A stretch of DNA of 64,000 nt from Veillonellales bacterium (GTDB taxonomy: Bacteria > Bacillota > Negativicutes > Veillonellales > Dialisteraceae), in contig CALXPQ010000003.1 of NCBI GenBank assembly GCA_944390485.1, forward strand, positions 186,001 through 250,000, given 5' to 3'. Made by a program: the position numbers and the translations under genes. Positions 51,316-62,525 of the stretch are shown here, piece by piece; the stretch's first letter is position 1, and every line of letters starts with the position of its first letter. The notes beneath the pieces were generated by a model that saw nothing but the letters and a program-made list of their open reading frames with translations, searched no databases and was not told the origin of the DNA.

Positions 51316-54300
51316 ATGGCAAAGTTCTTTATCAATCGTCCCGTATTCGCCATCGTCATCGCGCTTTTCATCACGATCGCCGGCTTCCTGTGCATGTTCA
51401 CGCTGCCGGTAGACCGCTACCCGACGATCACGCCGCCGCAGATCTCCGTCCGCGCGAACTACCCGGGCGCTGACTCCGACGTCGTCGAGCAGACGGTCGC
51501 AGAAGTCATCGAAAAGCAGGTCACCGGCGTCGAAGGCTTCGACAACATGACCTCCACGAGCAATGCGGACGGTTCGTATTCACTGACAGTGCAGTTCCTC
51601 TCCGGCACGGATGAGGATATGGCAAACGTCCGCGTGCAGAACGCCGTGCAGCAGGCCGACCCGTCGCTGCCGGATACGGTGCGCGAACTGGGCGTCACCA
51701 CGAAGAAATCGTCTTCGGACATCGCCCTCGTCATCGGGCTCACCTCGCCGGACGGGACTTTCGACGACGTATGGCTGAAGAACTACTTCAGCATGAACTA
51801 CCTGGATGAGATCAAGAACATCAAGGGCGTCGGCGACGTGCAGGAATTCGGCGCGGAATACGGCATGCGCCTCTGGCTCGACCCGACGAAAATGGCGCAG
51901 AACAACGTCACGGCGGCGGAAGTCCTCGCCGCTGTGGAATCGCAGAACCAGCAGGTCGCAGCCGGCCAGCTCGGCGCCCGTCCGGAAGCGGGCGGACAGT
52001 CCTTCCAGTATACGATCATGGTGCGCGGCCGTCTCGCTACGCCGGAGGAATTCGGCAACATCGTGCTCCGCACGAATCCGGACGGCTCCATGCTCCATCT
52101 GTCCGACGTGGCCCGCGTAGAGCTGGATGCGAAGGACTACAACTTCGTCTCCAACAGTGACGGCCATCAGGGCTCCGGCATCGGCATCTCGCTCACCACG
52201 GATGCGAACGCCATGGAGACCATCAATGCGATCAAGGCCAAGCTGGAAGAGGACAAGAAGTCCTTCCCGGCCGGCATGGAAGCGACGGTCATCATCGATA
52301 ACACGGACTTCATCATGGCGTCCATCACGGAAGTTATCCATACCTTCGTGGAAGCGCTGATCCTGGTCGCGATCATCGTATACCTCTTCCTGCAGAATTT
52401 CCGGTCCACCCTCATCCCGATGGTGGCGGTGCCGGTGTCGCTGCTCGGCACCTTCGCGTCGTTCGCCATCCTGGATTTCACCATCAATACGCTGACCCTC
52501 TTCGCGATGGTCCTCGCCATCGGGCTGGTCGTCGATGACGCCATCGTCGTCATCGAGGCCGTGGAGTACGAGATGCGCTACAACGGCAAGGAGCCGAAAG
52601 AAGCGACCATCATCGCCATGGAGAAAGTCCAGAGCCCGGTTATCGGCGTCGCCGCCGTCCTGGCCGCCGTCTTCGTGCCGGTCGCCTTCCTGGGTGGCGT
52701 CATGGGCATCCTGTACAAGCAGTTCGCCCTGACCATCGCGGTCTCCGTCCTGATTTCCGCCTTCGTGGCCCTGTCTCTCACGCCGACGCTGTGCGCGATG
52801 CTCCTGAAGGAAGGCAAGAAAGAGGCGGACAAGGGGAAACTGGACCGCTTCTTCGACTGGTTCAACCGCAGCTTCGACAAGATGGTCGAGAGATACGGGG
52901 AGATCCTGGAGAAGCTGGGGCAGAAGTTGGTTGTCCCCATGGGCATCCTCATCGGGCTGGCCGCCTGCGCGGGCTTCCTCTTCCTGAGACTGCCTACGGC
53001 CTTCATCCCGCAGGAAGACAACGGGTACTTCCTCGCTTCGATCTCCCTGCCGGAAGGCGCTACGCTCTCCCGTACGTATCAGGCGGTCGATGAATACACG
53101 AAATACATCAATTCCCAGCCGGGCATGCTCCACTACATGGGTCTGGCCGGTATGGACGTCCTCTCCAGCGGGCACAAGACGAGCGCCGGCACGGCCTTCT
53201 TCCGGCTGCAGCCGTGGGATGACCGCACGACCCCGGATACGCAGGTCGATTCGTACATCGCCAAGAGCTTCGCGTACAGCGCGCTCCATCCGACGGTCAA
53301 CATCATCGGCATGAACCCGCCGCCGATCCCCGGTCTCGGCGCGTCCGGCGGCTTCACCATCTACATCCAGAGCAAGGCCGGCGGCAGCACGCAGGAGCTG
53401 TATGACATCGTGCAGCAGTTCCTGGCGAAAGCCAACGAGCGGCCGGAGATCGGCAACGCGTACACCATGTTCCGCATGGATACGCCGGCGTACAACTTTG
53501 ACATCGACCGCGACAAGGCCATGAGAAACGGCGTCAATGTGTCCGACATCTTCACCACGCTCCAGACCTACTACGGCGGCGTGCAGATCAACGACTTCAC
53601 TATCTACGGCAGAAACTACAAGGTCGTCGCGCAGGCGGAAAGCGATTACCGCATGGAGCCGGAGGACAACAAGTTCCTCACCGTCCGCGACAGCAGCGGC
53701 AACATGGTGCCCATCAGCAACTTCATCACGCCGAAGCAGACCAGCTCTGCCGCGGTCCTGACGCGGTTCAACAACTTCCCCGCCATCAAGATCGGCGGCA
53801 GCCAGGCGGACGGGTATTCCTCCGGCCAGGCGCTGAATGCCCTCGAAGAAGTGGCGCAGGAAGTCCTGCCGACCGGCTACGCCTACATGTTCGCCGAGAC
53901 GTCCCAGCAGGAACGCGAAGCGGGCGACAAGACCGTCTACGCTCTGGGGCTCGGCATACTCTTCGTCTTCCTCGCGCTGGCCGCGCTGTATGAAAGCTGG
54001 AAGGTGCCGTTCACGGTGCTCTTCGGCATCCCCACCGGGTTCTTCGGCGCCGCGGCCGCCGCGACGGCACTCAATGTATACAACGACATCTATTTCCAGA
54101 TCGGTCTTCTCACGATCATCGGGCTGGCTGCGAAGAACGCCATCCTGATCGTCGAATACGCGAAGGTCCGCGCCGACGCGGGCATGGAGGTCCACAAAGC
54201 GGCCGTCGAGGCGGCGCAGATTCGTCTCCGCCCGATCCTGATGACGTCGCTCGCTTTCATCCTCGGGTGTATCCCGCTGGCGCTCTCCACGGGCGCAGGC

Positions 54301-54447
54301 TCGGTCTCCCGTTCGGAAATGGGCATCGCGGTCGTCTTCGGCACGTTCTCCGCGACGGTGTTCAGCATCTTCCTCACGCCGATGCTCTTCATCGTCATCG
54401 AGAAGATTCACGGCATTTCCTTCCGGCGGCACCGCACGGAGGAATGA
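51316..54447 (+). CDS. RND multidrug efflux pump (HAE1/AcrB type)
   Basis: A 1043-residue inner-membrane proton antiporter with 12 membrane helices and two large periplasmic loops, close to the usual length. It starts AKFFINRPVFAIVIALFITIAGF, and helix 4 holds the proton-relay Asp pair in IGLVVDDAIVVIEAVE. Also typical are FRSTLIPMVAVPVSLLGTF, DYRMEPEDNKFL and GLAAKNAILIVEYA. No outer-membrane channel gene follows, so the pump must share one encoded elsewhere. The substrate range is not predictable from sequence. Confidence 0.95.
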   Translation: MAKFFINRPVFAIVIALFITIAGFLCMFTLPVDRYPTITPPQISVRANYPGADSDVVEQTVAEVIEKQVTGVEGFDNMTSTSNADGSYSLTVQFLSGTDEDMANVRVQNAVQQADPSLPDTVRELGVTTKKSSSDIALVIGLTSPDGTFDDVWLKNYFSMNYLDEIKNIKGVGDVQEFGAEYGMRLWLDPTKMAQNNVTAAEVLAAVESQNQQVAAGQLGARPEAGGQSFQYTIMVRGRLATPEEFGNIVLRTNPDGSMLHLSDVARVELDAKDYNFVSNSDGHQGSGIGISLTTDANAMETINAIKAKLEEDKKSFPAGMEATVIIDNTDFIMASITEVIHTFVEALILVAIIVYLFLQNFRSTLIPMVAVPVSLLGTFASFAILDFTINTLTLFAMVLAIGLVVDDAIVVIEAVEYEMRYNGKEPKEATIIAMEKVQSPVIGVAAVLAAVFVPVAFLGGVMGILYKQFALTIAVSVLISAFVALSLTPTLCAMLLKEGKKEADKGKLDRFFDWFNRSFDKMVERYGEILEKLGQKLVVPMGILIGLAACAGFLFLRLPTAFIPQEDNGYFLASISLPEGATLSRTYQAVDEYTKYINSQPGMLHYMGLAGMDVLSSGHKTSAGTAFFRLQPWDDRTTPDTQVDSYIAKSFAYSALHPTVNIIGMNPPPIPGLGASGGFTIYIQSKAGGSTQELYDIVQQFLAKANERPEIGNAYTMFRMDTPAYNFDIDRDKAMRNGVNVSDIFTTLQTYYGGVQINDFTIYGRNYKVVAQAESDYRMEPEDNKFLTVRDSSGNMVPISNFITPKQTSSAAVLTRFNNFPAIKIGGSQADGYSSGQALNALEEVAQEVLPTGYAYMFAETSQQEREAGDKTVYALGLGILFVFLALAALYESWKVPFTVLFGIPTGFFGAAAAATALNVYNDIYFQIGLLTIIGLAAKNAILIVEYAKVRADAGMEVHKAAVEAAQIRLRPILMTSLAFILGCIPLALSTGAGSVSRSEMGIAVVFGTFSATVFSIFLTPMLFIVIEKIHGISFRRHRTEE

Positions 54448-54460
54448 TCCCGCAGGTTTG

Positions 54461-54496
54461 AAAAGCTCTGCTCTCTTCGGAGGGCGGGGCTTTTTT
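54461..54496 (+). terminator. Terminator of the RND operon
   Basis: AAAAGC...TGCTCTC-TTCG-GAGGGCG...GCTTTT with a long T run. Confidence 0.85.
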
Positions 54497-54586
54497 CGTG
54501 CCGGGCGCGGGGGAAAGACGCCCGGCACATCCTGCCGCGGGAGGCTTTTTCCGCACGGCGGGGAAGGGGCGCGCCGCGCGCGGATA

Positions 54587-54595
54587 TGCTATAAT
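54587..54595 (+). promoter_or_regulatory. Extended -10 promoter of ppaC
   Basis: TGC immediately followed by TATAAT (54590-54595), 58 bases before the start codon. Confidence 0.6.
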
Positions 54596-54653
54596 GGACG
54601 AGGAAAATTTCACCGGCGCGGACCGACGCGCCCAGAAGAGAAGGAGAGATAAT

Positions 54654-55580
54654 ATGAGTCAGGTTTTTGTTATCGGACATAAATCCCCGGATACGGACAG
54701 CATCGCCGCTGCCCTGAGCTACGCCTATCTGAAGCAGCAGCTCGGCATGGACGCCGCAGCGAAGCGCGCGGGTGAGCTGAACAAGGAAACGAAGTACGCG
54801 CTGGACTATTTCGGCGTGGAAGCGCCGGAGTATGTGGAGCACGTCGCGGCGGACCAGCCGGTCATCCTCGTGGACCACAATGAATCCAAGCAGCGCGCCG
54901 ACGGCATCGAAAGCGCGCAGATCCTCGAAGTGGTGGATCATCACCGCCTGGGCGACCTCGAGACTCCCGGCCCGATCTTCATGCTGTTCCGGCCCCTTGG
55001 CTGCGTGAATACGGTCATCTACGGCCTGTACAAGCTCCACGGCGTCACCCCGACGAAAGCCATCGCAGGGATGATGCTCTCCGCCATCATTTCCGACACG
55101 GTCCTCTTCCGCTCGCCCACGACGACCGACGAAGATAAAGCGGCTGTGAAGGAACTCGCCGAGATCGCCGGCGTGGACTATGAAGCGTATGGCATGGACA
55201 TGCTGAAAGCCGGCGCGGACATCTCCGACTACAGCGCCGAGCAGCTCGCGCACAACGACACGAAGGAATTCGAAGCGGGCGACAAGATCTTCACCTGCGG
55301 CCAGATCTCCGTCATGGACACCGCGCCCATCGAAGCGAAGAAGGCGGACATCCTGGCGGTGCTGAACGCGGACAAGGCGGCCAAAGGCTATGCGGGCTCC
55401 TACCTCATGGTGACGAACATCCTCACGGAGAACACCGACCTGTGGTACACCGACGGCGACGAAGCCACGGCGGAAGAAGCGTTCGGCAAGAAAGCGGAAA
55501 ACGGAAAGATCTTCCTCCCCGGCGTCATGTCCCGGAAGAAGCAGGTCACGCCGTTCCTCATCAAGACGCTTTCGAAATAA
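54654..55580 (+). CDS. ppaC: Manganese-dependent inorganic pyrophosphatase
   Basis: A 308-residue family II pyrophosphatase that splits PPi. Metal-binding motifs: GHKSPDTDSIAAAL, ILVDHNE, VVDHHRLGD (DHH) and SDTVLFRSPTTTDED. The C-terminal substrate domain has ITVMDT-like ISVMDTAPI and ends with MSRKKQVTPFL. The start is ATG 54654 with AAGGAGA upstream, rather than the long extension from 54498. It is alone in its transcript. Confidence 0.95.
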   Translation: MSQVFVIGHKSPDTDSIAAALSYAYLKQQLGMDAAAKRAGELNKETKYALDYFGVEAPEYVEHVAADQPVILVDHNESKQRADGIESAQILEVVDHHRLGDLETPGPIFMLFRPLGCVNTVIYGLYKLHGVTPTKAIAGMMLSAIISDTVLFRSPTTTDEDKAAVKELAEIAGVDYEAYGMDMLKAGADISDYSAEQLAHNDTKEFEAGDKIFTCGQISVMDTAPIEAKKADILAVLNADKAAKGYAGSYLMVTNILTENTDLWYTDGDEATAEEAFGKKAENGKIFLPGVMSRKKQVTPFLIKTLSK

Positions 55581-55595
55581 TTCCGCATACGGAAA

Positions 55596-55645
55596 AGAAA
55601 AAGAGACTCATACATGGCGCGCCATATATGGGTTTCTTTTTTACG
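55596..55645 (+). terminator. Long-stem terminator after ppaC
   Basis: AAAAAGAGACTCATA...TATGGGTTTCTTTTTT with an inner ATGGC/GCCAT stem, about 20 base pairs, just before the helicase gene. Confidence 0.8.
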
Positions 55646-55655
55646 AAAGGAAAAC

Positions 55656-57875
55656 ATGAGCTATTTAGACGATCTGAACAAAGAGCAACGGGAAGCGGTG
55701 ATGCAGACCGAGGGGCCGGTGCTCATCATGGCCGGCGCGGGGTCCGGCAAGACGAAAGCCCTCACGTGCCGCATCGCGTACATGCTGGAGCAGGGCATCC
55801 GCCCGTGGGAGATCCTCGCCATCACCTTCACGAACAAGGCGGCGGCGGAGATGCGGGAGCGCGTCCACCAGCTCGTGGGCCCCGAGGCGGACAAGATCTG
55901 GATGTACACGTTCCATTCCTTCGGTGCGCGCTTCCTCCGGCAGGAGATCGAGGCGCTGCCGCCGTACACGAAGAAATTCACCATTTACGACGCGGAGGAC
56001 TCCCGGTCCGTGGTGAAGAACCTCCTGAAGGAAATGAACCTGGACGACAAGCAGTACCAGCCGCAGGCCGTGCAGAGCCGCATTTCCAATGCGAAGAACG
56101 CGCTCCTCTCGCCGGAAGCGTTCGCCCGGGCTGCGGCCGGCAATTTTCACTCGGAAAAGATCGCGGAGGTGTACGCGCTCTATGACAAGCGGATGAAGCA
56201 GAACAACGCCCTCGATTTCGACGACCTGCTCCTCCTCACGACGCGGCTCCTCGAGCGGCAGGACATCCGGGAGAAATGGCAGAAACATTTCCACTACATC
56301 CTCATCGACGAGTATCAGGATACGAACCACGCGCAGTACCTCATGGCGAAGTACATCGCCGGCAGCCGGGAGAACATCTGCGCCGTGGGCGACGCGGACC
56401 AGAGCATCTACTCCTGGCGCGGCGCGGACCTGCGGAATATCCTCGACTTCCAGAAGGACTATCCGAAGGCGAAGGTGATCAAGCTGGAGCAGAACTACCG
56501 CTCCACGCAGGTCATCCTGAACGCGGCGAACGCGGTCATCCAGAACAACCTGAACCGCCCGTCGAAGCGCCTGTGGACGCAGAACGGGGCGGGGGCGCAC
56601 ATCCAGCACTACCACGCTGCCGACGAAAAGGAAGAGGCGGATTTCATCGCCCGCACGATGAAGCGCGAGCATGACGAGAACCACCGCTCGTACAACGACA
56701 TGGCGGTGCTGTACCGCATGAACGCCCAGTCCCGCTCCATCGAAGACGCCATCAAGAACAAGTGGATCGACTACACCATGGTGGGAGGCGTCCGCTTCTA
56801 CGAACGGCAGGAGATCAAGGACATCATGGCCTATCTGCGCCTCCTGGCGAATTTCCGGGACGATGTGAGCCTCCGGCGCATCATCAACGTGCCGAAGCGC
56901 GGCATCGGCGACACCACGGTGGAGAAGCTCGCCGCCTTTGCGCGGGAGTCGGGGTGCTCCCTCTTCGAGGCCATCATGGCATCGGAAGCGTCCGGCCTGC
57001 CGAAAGCGGCGCAGCAGAAGCTCCAGAAATTCAGCGCGCTCATCTTCGAATTCCTGAACGCCGCCGCGGAGAACGACATCTTCTCCCTCATCGAGCAGAT
57101 CGTGCAGAAGACGGAGTATTCGAAGTACATCCAGGACGCGAAGGAACCGGACGAGCGCAAGCACGACCGGGAGGCCAATATCGGCGAGCTCTTCAACGTG
57201 GCCCGGGAGTTCCAGCAGGACAATCCGGAGGGCACGCTGGACGATTTCCTCGAGAAGACCGCCCTCGTGAGCGACACCGACTCGTACAGCGAGAATGACG
57301 GCAAGGTCACGCTCATGACGATCCACAGCGCGAAGGGGCTGGAATTTCCCATCGTCTTCCTCGCGGGGATGGACGAGGGCATCTTCCCCGGCGTGCGGTC
57401 CCTCATGGACGAGACGAAGCTCGAAGAGGAGCGCCGCCTCTGCTACGTGGGCATCACCCGGGCGAAGGAGAAGCTCTACGTGACGAATACGGACATGCGC
57501 ACCATGTACGGGCAGATGAAGCCCTACACGGCGAGCCGCTTCCTGAAAGAGATTCCCCCGGACCTCATGGACGAGGTCGAGCGGGACCGCGGGGCGGAAG
57601 CGCAGCGGGATTTCCGCCGCCGCGTGGACTCGCAGGCGAGCAAGTGGGCGCTCGCCAATTCGTACGCGCCGCAGAAGCCGAAGCGCCTCGCGCCGCGGGC
57701 GTCCGCCACTTACGACTGGCAGGTGGGGGACACCGCCGTGCACAAGCTGTGGGGCGAGGGGAAGGTGACGGAGGTCACCGGCGAAGGCCGGAAGATGATG
57801 CTGAAGCTCCTCTTCCCCGGCGGACAGGTGCGCCAGATCATGGTGGCCTTTGCGCCGATCATGAAAAAAGAATAA
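55656..57875 (+). CDS. pcrA: ATP-dependent DNA helicase PcrA/UvrD
   Basis: A 739-residue superfamily 1A 3'-5' helicase used in repair and rolling-circle replication. Motifs: Q motif LNKEQREAV, Ia/Walker A AGAGSGKTKALT, FTNKAAAEMRERV, II DEYQDTN, III VGDADQSIYSWRGAD, IV NYRST, V TIHSAKGLEFP, VI CYVGITRAKEKLY. The C-terminal Tudor-like RNAP-binding region (DTAVHKLWGEGKVTEV) is present, as in PcrA. The start is ATG 55656 with AAAGGAAAA upstream. Confidence 0.95.
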   Translation: MSYLDDLNKEQREAVMQTEGPVLIMAGAGSGKTKALTCRIAYMLEQGIRPWEILAITFTNKAAAEMRERVHQLVGPEADKIWMYTFHSFGARFLRQEIEALPPYTKKFTIYDAEDSRSVVKNLLKEMNLDDKQYQPQAVQSRISNAKNALLSPEAFARAAAGNFHSEKIAEVYALYDKRMKQNNALDFDDLLLLTTRLLERQDIREKWQKHFHYILIDEYQDTNHAQYLMAKYIAGSRENICAVGDADQSIYSWRGADLRNILDFQKDYPKAKVIKLEQNYRSTQVILNAANAVIQNNLNRPSKRLWTQNGAGAHIQHYHAADEKEEADFIARTMKREHDENHRSYNDMAVLYRMNAQSRSIEDAIKNKWIDYTMVGGVRFYERQEIKDIMAYLRLLANFRDDVSLRRIINVPKRGIGDTTVEKLAAFARESGCSLFEAIMASEASGLPKAAQQKLQKFSALIFEFLNAAAENDIFSLIEQIVQKTEYSKYIQDAKEPDERKHDREANIGELFNVAREFQQDNPEGTLDDFLEKTALVSDTDSYSENDGKVTLMTIHSAKGLEFPIVFLAGMDEGIFPGVRSLMDETKLEEERRLCYVGITRAKEKLYVTNTDMRTMYGQMKPYTASRFLKEIPPDLMDEVERDRGAEAQRDFRRRVDSQASKWALANSYAPQKPKRLAPRASATYDWQVGDTAVHKLWGEGKVTEVTGEGRKMMLKLLFPGGQVRQIMVAFAPIMKKE

Positions 57876-57913
57876 AAAATTCCCCGGCGGCGAAGCCGTG
57901 GGGAAGGCATGCG

Positions 57914-57946
57914 AAAAGGCGGGGCCCGGAAGGGCGCCCGCCTTTT
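57914..57946. terminator. Bidirectional terminator
   Basis: AAAAGGCGGG...CCCGCCTTTT between the two convergent helicase genes. Confidence 0.8.
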
Positions 57947-57952
57947 ATGCGT

Positions 57953-60115
57953 TCATTCGGAGAGGGGAAGGAGTTTCACCCGGAAGGAGATCTGCCGGGG
58001 CGTGGCCATGCGGTCGAAGCGGATGAGATAGGCCCCGGCGTCCGTGTCCGCGCCGAGCACCGTCCCCGCGCCGAAGACGGCGTGGCGCACGCGCTGGCCG
58101 CAGGGGAAGGGCGCGTCATCCCCGGGCGCGTCCAGGGCGGGGCTGCTGCGGCGGATGGCTTCTTCCGCCTCGCGGAGCAGGTCTTCCCGGAGCGGCGGCG
58201 TGAAGGTCATGGCGCCGCTGCCGATGTCCAGCAGGAACCGCGAGGGCCACCGCGGGGAGCCGTTGAAATTCCAGCCGTACGCCGCGGAGAGGCAGAGCCG
58301 GTCTTCCGCCCGGGTGAGCGCCACGAAGGCGAGGCGCCGCTCTTCTTCCATGGCGGCGGGGGTCCGCACCTTCCGGGAAGGGAAGATGCCTTCGCTCATG
58401 CCGCAGAGGAAGACCGCCGGGAATTCCAGCCCTTTCGCGGCATGCACGGTCATGAGCTTCACCCGGTCGCCCGGCGCGCCGGCGTCGGCATTGGTGAGGA
58501 GCGCCGCCCGGGCGAGGTAATCCGCGAGGGTGAGCTCTTCGCCGCAGGTGGTCTCGTACTCATAGACGGACTGTTTCAGCTCCGCCAGATTGTCCAGCCG
58601 CTCCTGGCTGCCTTCTGTGCGGAGCATTTTTTCGTAGCCGCTCCGGTCGAGGAGGGCGGCCAGCACGTCGGACACGGCCCGCCCTTCGCAGGCGGCGGGG
58701 GAGAATTCGTCCATGAGGCGGAGGAAGCGCCGCGCGCCGGTGCCGCGGAAAAGCGGCTCTTCCGCGCAGTCCGCCAGCGCCTGCCAGAGGGAGCACCCGC
58801 GGGCGGCGGCGTATTCCTCGAGGTAGGCCATGCGCCGCTTCCCGAGGCTGCGCCGGGGCTTGTTGATGATGCGGCGGAAGGACAGATCGTCCCGGTAGGC
58901 CGCCATGCGGAGGTAGGAGAGCGCGTCCTTGATCTCTTCCCGCTGGTAGAACTGGACGCCGCTGTAGATGACGTAGGGAATCTTCTCCGCGAGGAGGGCC
59001 ATTTCCACCGAGCGGGTCACGTAGTGCGCCCGGTAGAGGATGGTCATGTCCCGCCAGGGGAGGCCGCCCGCGTGGAGCCGCTGCAGCTCGCCGGCGATCC
59101 AACGGGCCTCGTCGTCCTGCGTGTCCGCCAGATGACACACCACAGGCGCGCCGGCGGGGCGCACCGCGGAGAGGGTTTTCGGGATGCGGGTCCGGTTCTT
59201 TTCGATGAGCGCGTTGGCCGCGCGGAGGATCTCCGGGGTCGACCGGTAATTTTCCGTCAGCAGGATGGTCTTCGTGCCGGGAAAATGCTGATCGAAATCG
59301 AGGAGGTACTTCACGTTCGCGCCGCGCCAGGTGTAGATGGTCTGGTCCGGGTCGCCCACGACGAAGAGGTTCTTGTGGTAGCCGCAGAGCACGTCCATCA
59401 GCTCGTACTGGAGGCCGTCGATGTCCTGGAATTCGTCGATCATAATGTATTCCAGCCGCTGCTGCCATTTCAGCCGGATGTCCTCATGCTCCCGGAAAAT
59501 GTACAGCGTGAACTTGATGAGGTCGTTGTAGTCGAGGCCGAAGCATTTCTTCTCCTGATAGAGGTAGCCGTAGAAGATGATGTCCCCCGCGTCCCGTGCC
59601 TGCTCGTATTTTTCTTTCAGCGCGTCGAGCGGCATGGCGATCATGTCGGCATAGTACTCCGGCTCCTTGAACAGTTTGCGGATCTCGATCATGTCCCGCG
59701 CGGCGGCGAAGGTCATGTCGCGCAGCGTGAGGCCGCGCTCGTCGTAGATGAGCTGGAGCATGGCGTCGATGTCGCCGTTGTCCAGCACGAGGAAGCGCGC
59801 GGGGTACTGCACGGCGCGGCTGTCTTCCTGCAGCACGGACACGCAGAAGCCGTGGAACGTATTGATGTAGCCCGTGCCGCCGTCGCCGGTGAGGCGCCGG
59901 ATGCGCTGGCGCATTTCTTCGGCGGACTTGTTGGTGAAGGTGACGCACAGGATATGGCCCGGCAGGATGCCCAGCTCATTCACGAGAAAGGCGAAGCGCC
60001 GGGACAGCGCCCGCGTCTTGCCGGAGCCCGCGCCGGCGATGACACGAACAAAGCCTTCGGTGGACGTCACCGCGTCCCGCTGCGCGGCGGACAGCCCGTC
60101 CAGCAGATCAGTCAT
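57953..60115 (-). CDS. Second UvrD/PcrA-like DNA helicase
   Basis: A 720-residue SF1A helicase paralogous to PcrA but distinct. Motifs: LSAAQRDAV, GAGSGKTRALSRR, FTNKSAEEMRQRI, DEFQDIDGLQYELM, VGDPDQTIYTWRGANVKY, NYRST, TVHAAKGLEFP and ALTRAEDRL. It also ends in a Tudor-like segment (GQRVRHAVFGAGTVLGADTDAGAYLIRFD). ATG 60115 is used. Its promoter carries a palindrome over the -10 box and a LexA-like site, so it may be damage-inducible. The exact role among Rep, UvrD and PcrA forms is not clear. Confidence 0.9.
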   Translation of the reverse strand: MTDLLDGLSAAQRDAVTSTEGFVRVIAGAGSGKTRALSRRFAFLVNELGILPGHILCVTFTNKSAEEMRQRIRRLTGDGGTGYINTFHGFCVSVLQEDSRAVQYPARFLVLDNGDIDAMLQLIYDERGLTLRDMTFAAARDMIEIRKLFKEPEYYADMIAMPLDALKEKYEQARDAGDIIFYGYLYQEKKCFGLDYNDLIKFTLYIFREHEDIRLKWQQRLEYIMIDEFQDIDGLQYELMDVLCGYHKNLFVVGDPDQTIYTWRGANVKYLLDFDQHFPGTKTILLTENYRSTPEILRAANALIEKNRTRIPKTLSAVRPAGAPVVCHLADTQDDEARWIAGELQRLHAGGLPWRDMTILYRAHYVTRSVEMALLAEKIPYVIYSGVQFYQREEIKDALSYLRMAAYRDDLSFRRIINKPRRSLGKRRMAYLEEYAAARGCSLWQALADCAEEPLFRGTGARRFLRLMDEFSPAACEGRAVSDVLAALLDRSGYEKMLRTEGSQERLDNLAELKQSVYEYETTCGEELTLADYLARAALLTNADAGAPGDRVKLMTVHAAKGLEFPAVFLCGMSEGIFPSRKVRTPAAMEEERRLAFVALTRAEDRLCLSAAYGWNFNGSPRWPSRFLLDIGSGAMTFTPPLREDLLREAEEAIRRSSPALDAPGDDAPFPCGQRVRHAVFGAGTVLGADTDAGAYLIRFDRMATPRQISFRVKLLPLSE

Positions 60116-60131
60116 GGAAGTCCCTCCCTTG

Positions 60132-62301
<2,170 letters not shown>

Positions 62302-62315
62302 CCCGGCAGCAGGGC

Positions 62316-62344
62316 TTGCATTTCTGTCCTGACCGTGATAAAAT
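62316..62344 (+). promoter_or_regulatory. Promoter of tRNA-Val
   Basis: TTGCAT (62316-62321), 17-base spacer, TAAAAT (62339-62344). Confidence 0.75.
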
Positions 62345-62357
62345 GATATCGTTGTAA

Positions 62358-62434
62358 GGGGCTATAGCTCAGTTGGTTAGAGCGCTTCGCTCACATCGAA
62401 GAGGTCCTGTGTTCGAGCCACAGTAGTCCCACCA
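62358..62434 (+). tRNA. tRNA-Val (anticodon CAC)
   Basis: Complete cloverleaf: acceptor GGGGCTA/TAGTCCC, D arm AGCTCAGTTGGTTAGAGC, anticodon stem CTTCG/CGAAG with loop CTCACAT (anticodon CAC), T arm GTGTTCGAGCCAC, encoded CCA. It decodes GTG. Confidence 0.93.
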
Positions 62435-62440
62435 GAAATG

Positions 62441-62471
62441 AAATGCTTCTCCTGAGGGAGAGGCATTTTTG
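62441..62471 (+). terminator. Terminator after tRNA-Val
   Basis: AAATGCTTCTCC-TGAG-GGAGAGGCATTT with further T residues. Confidence 0.82.
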
Positions 62472-62486
62472 TTTTGCAGAAAAAAA

Positions 62487-62525
62487 GAAAACCCTGCCTC
62501 ATCGGAGAGACAGGGATTTTTTTAT
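62487..62525 (-). terminator. Terminator of the Ppx/GppA gene
   Basis: Minus-strand stem CCCTGTCTC...GAGGCAGGG followed by TTTTC, at the stop codon of the phosphatase gene. Confidence 0.7.
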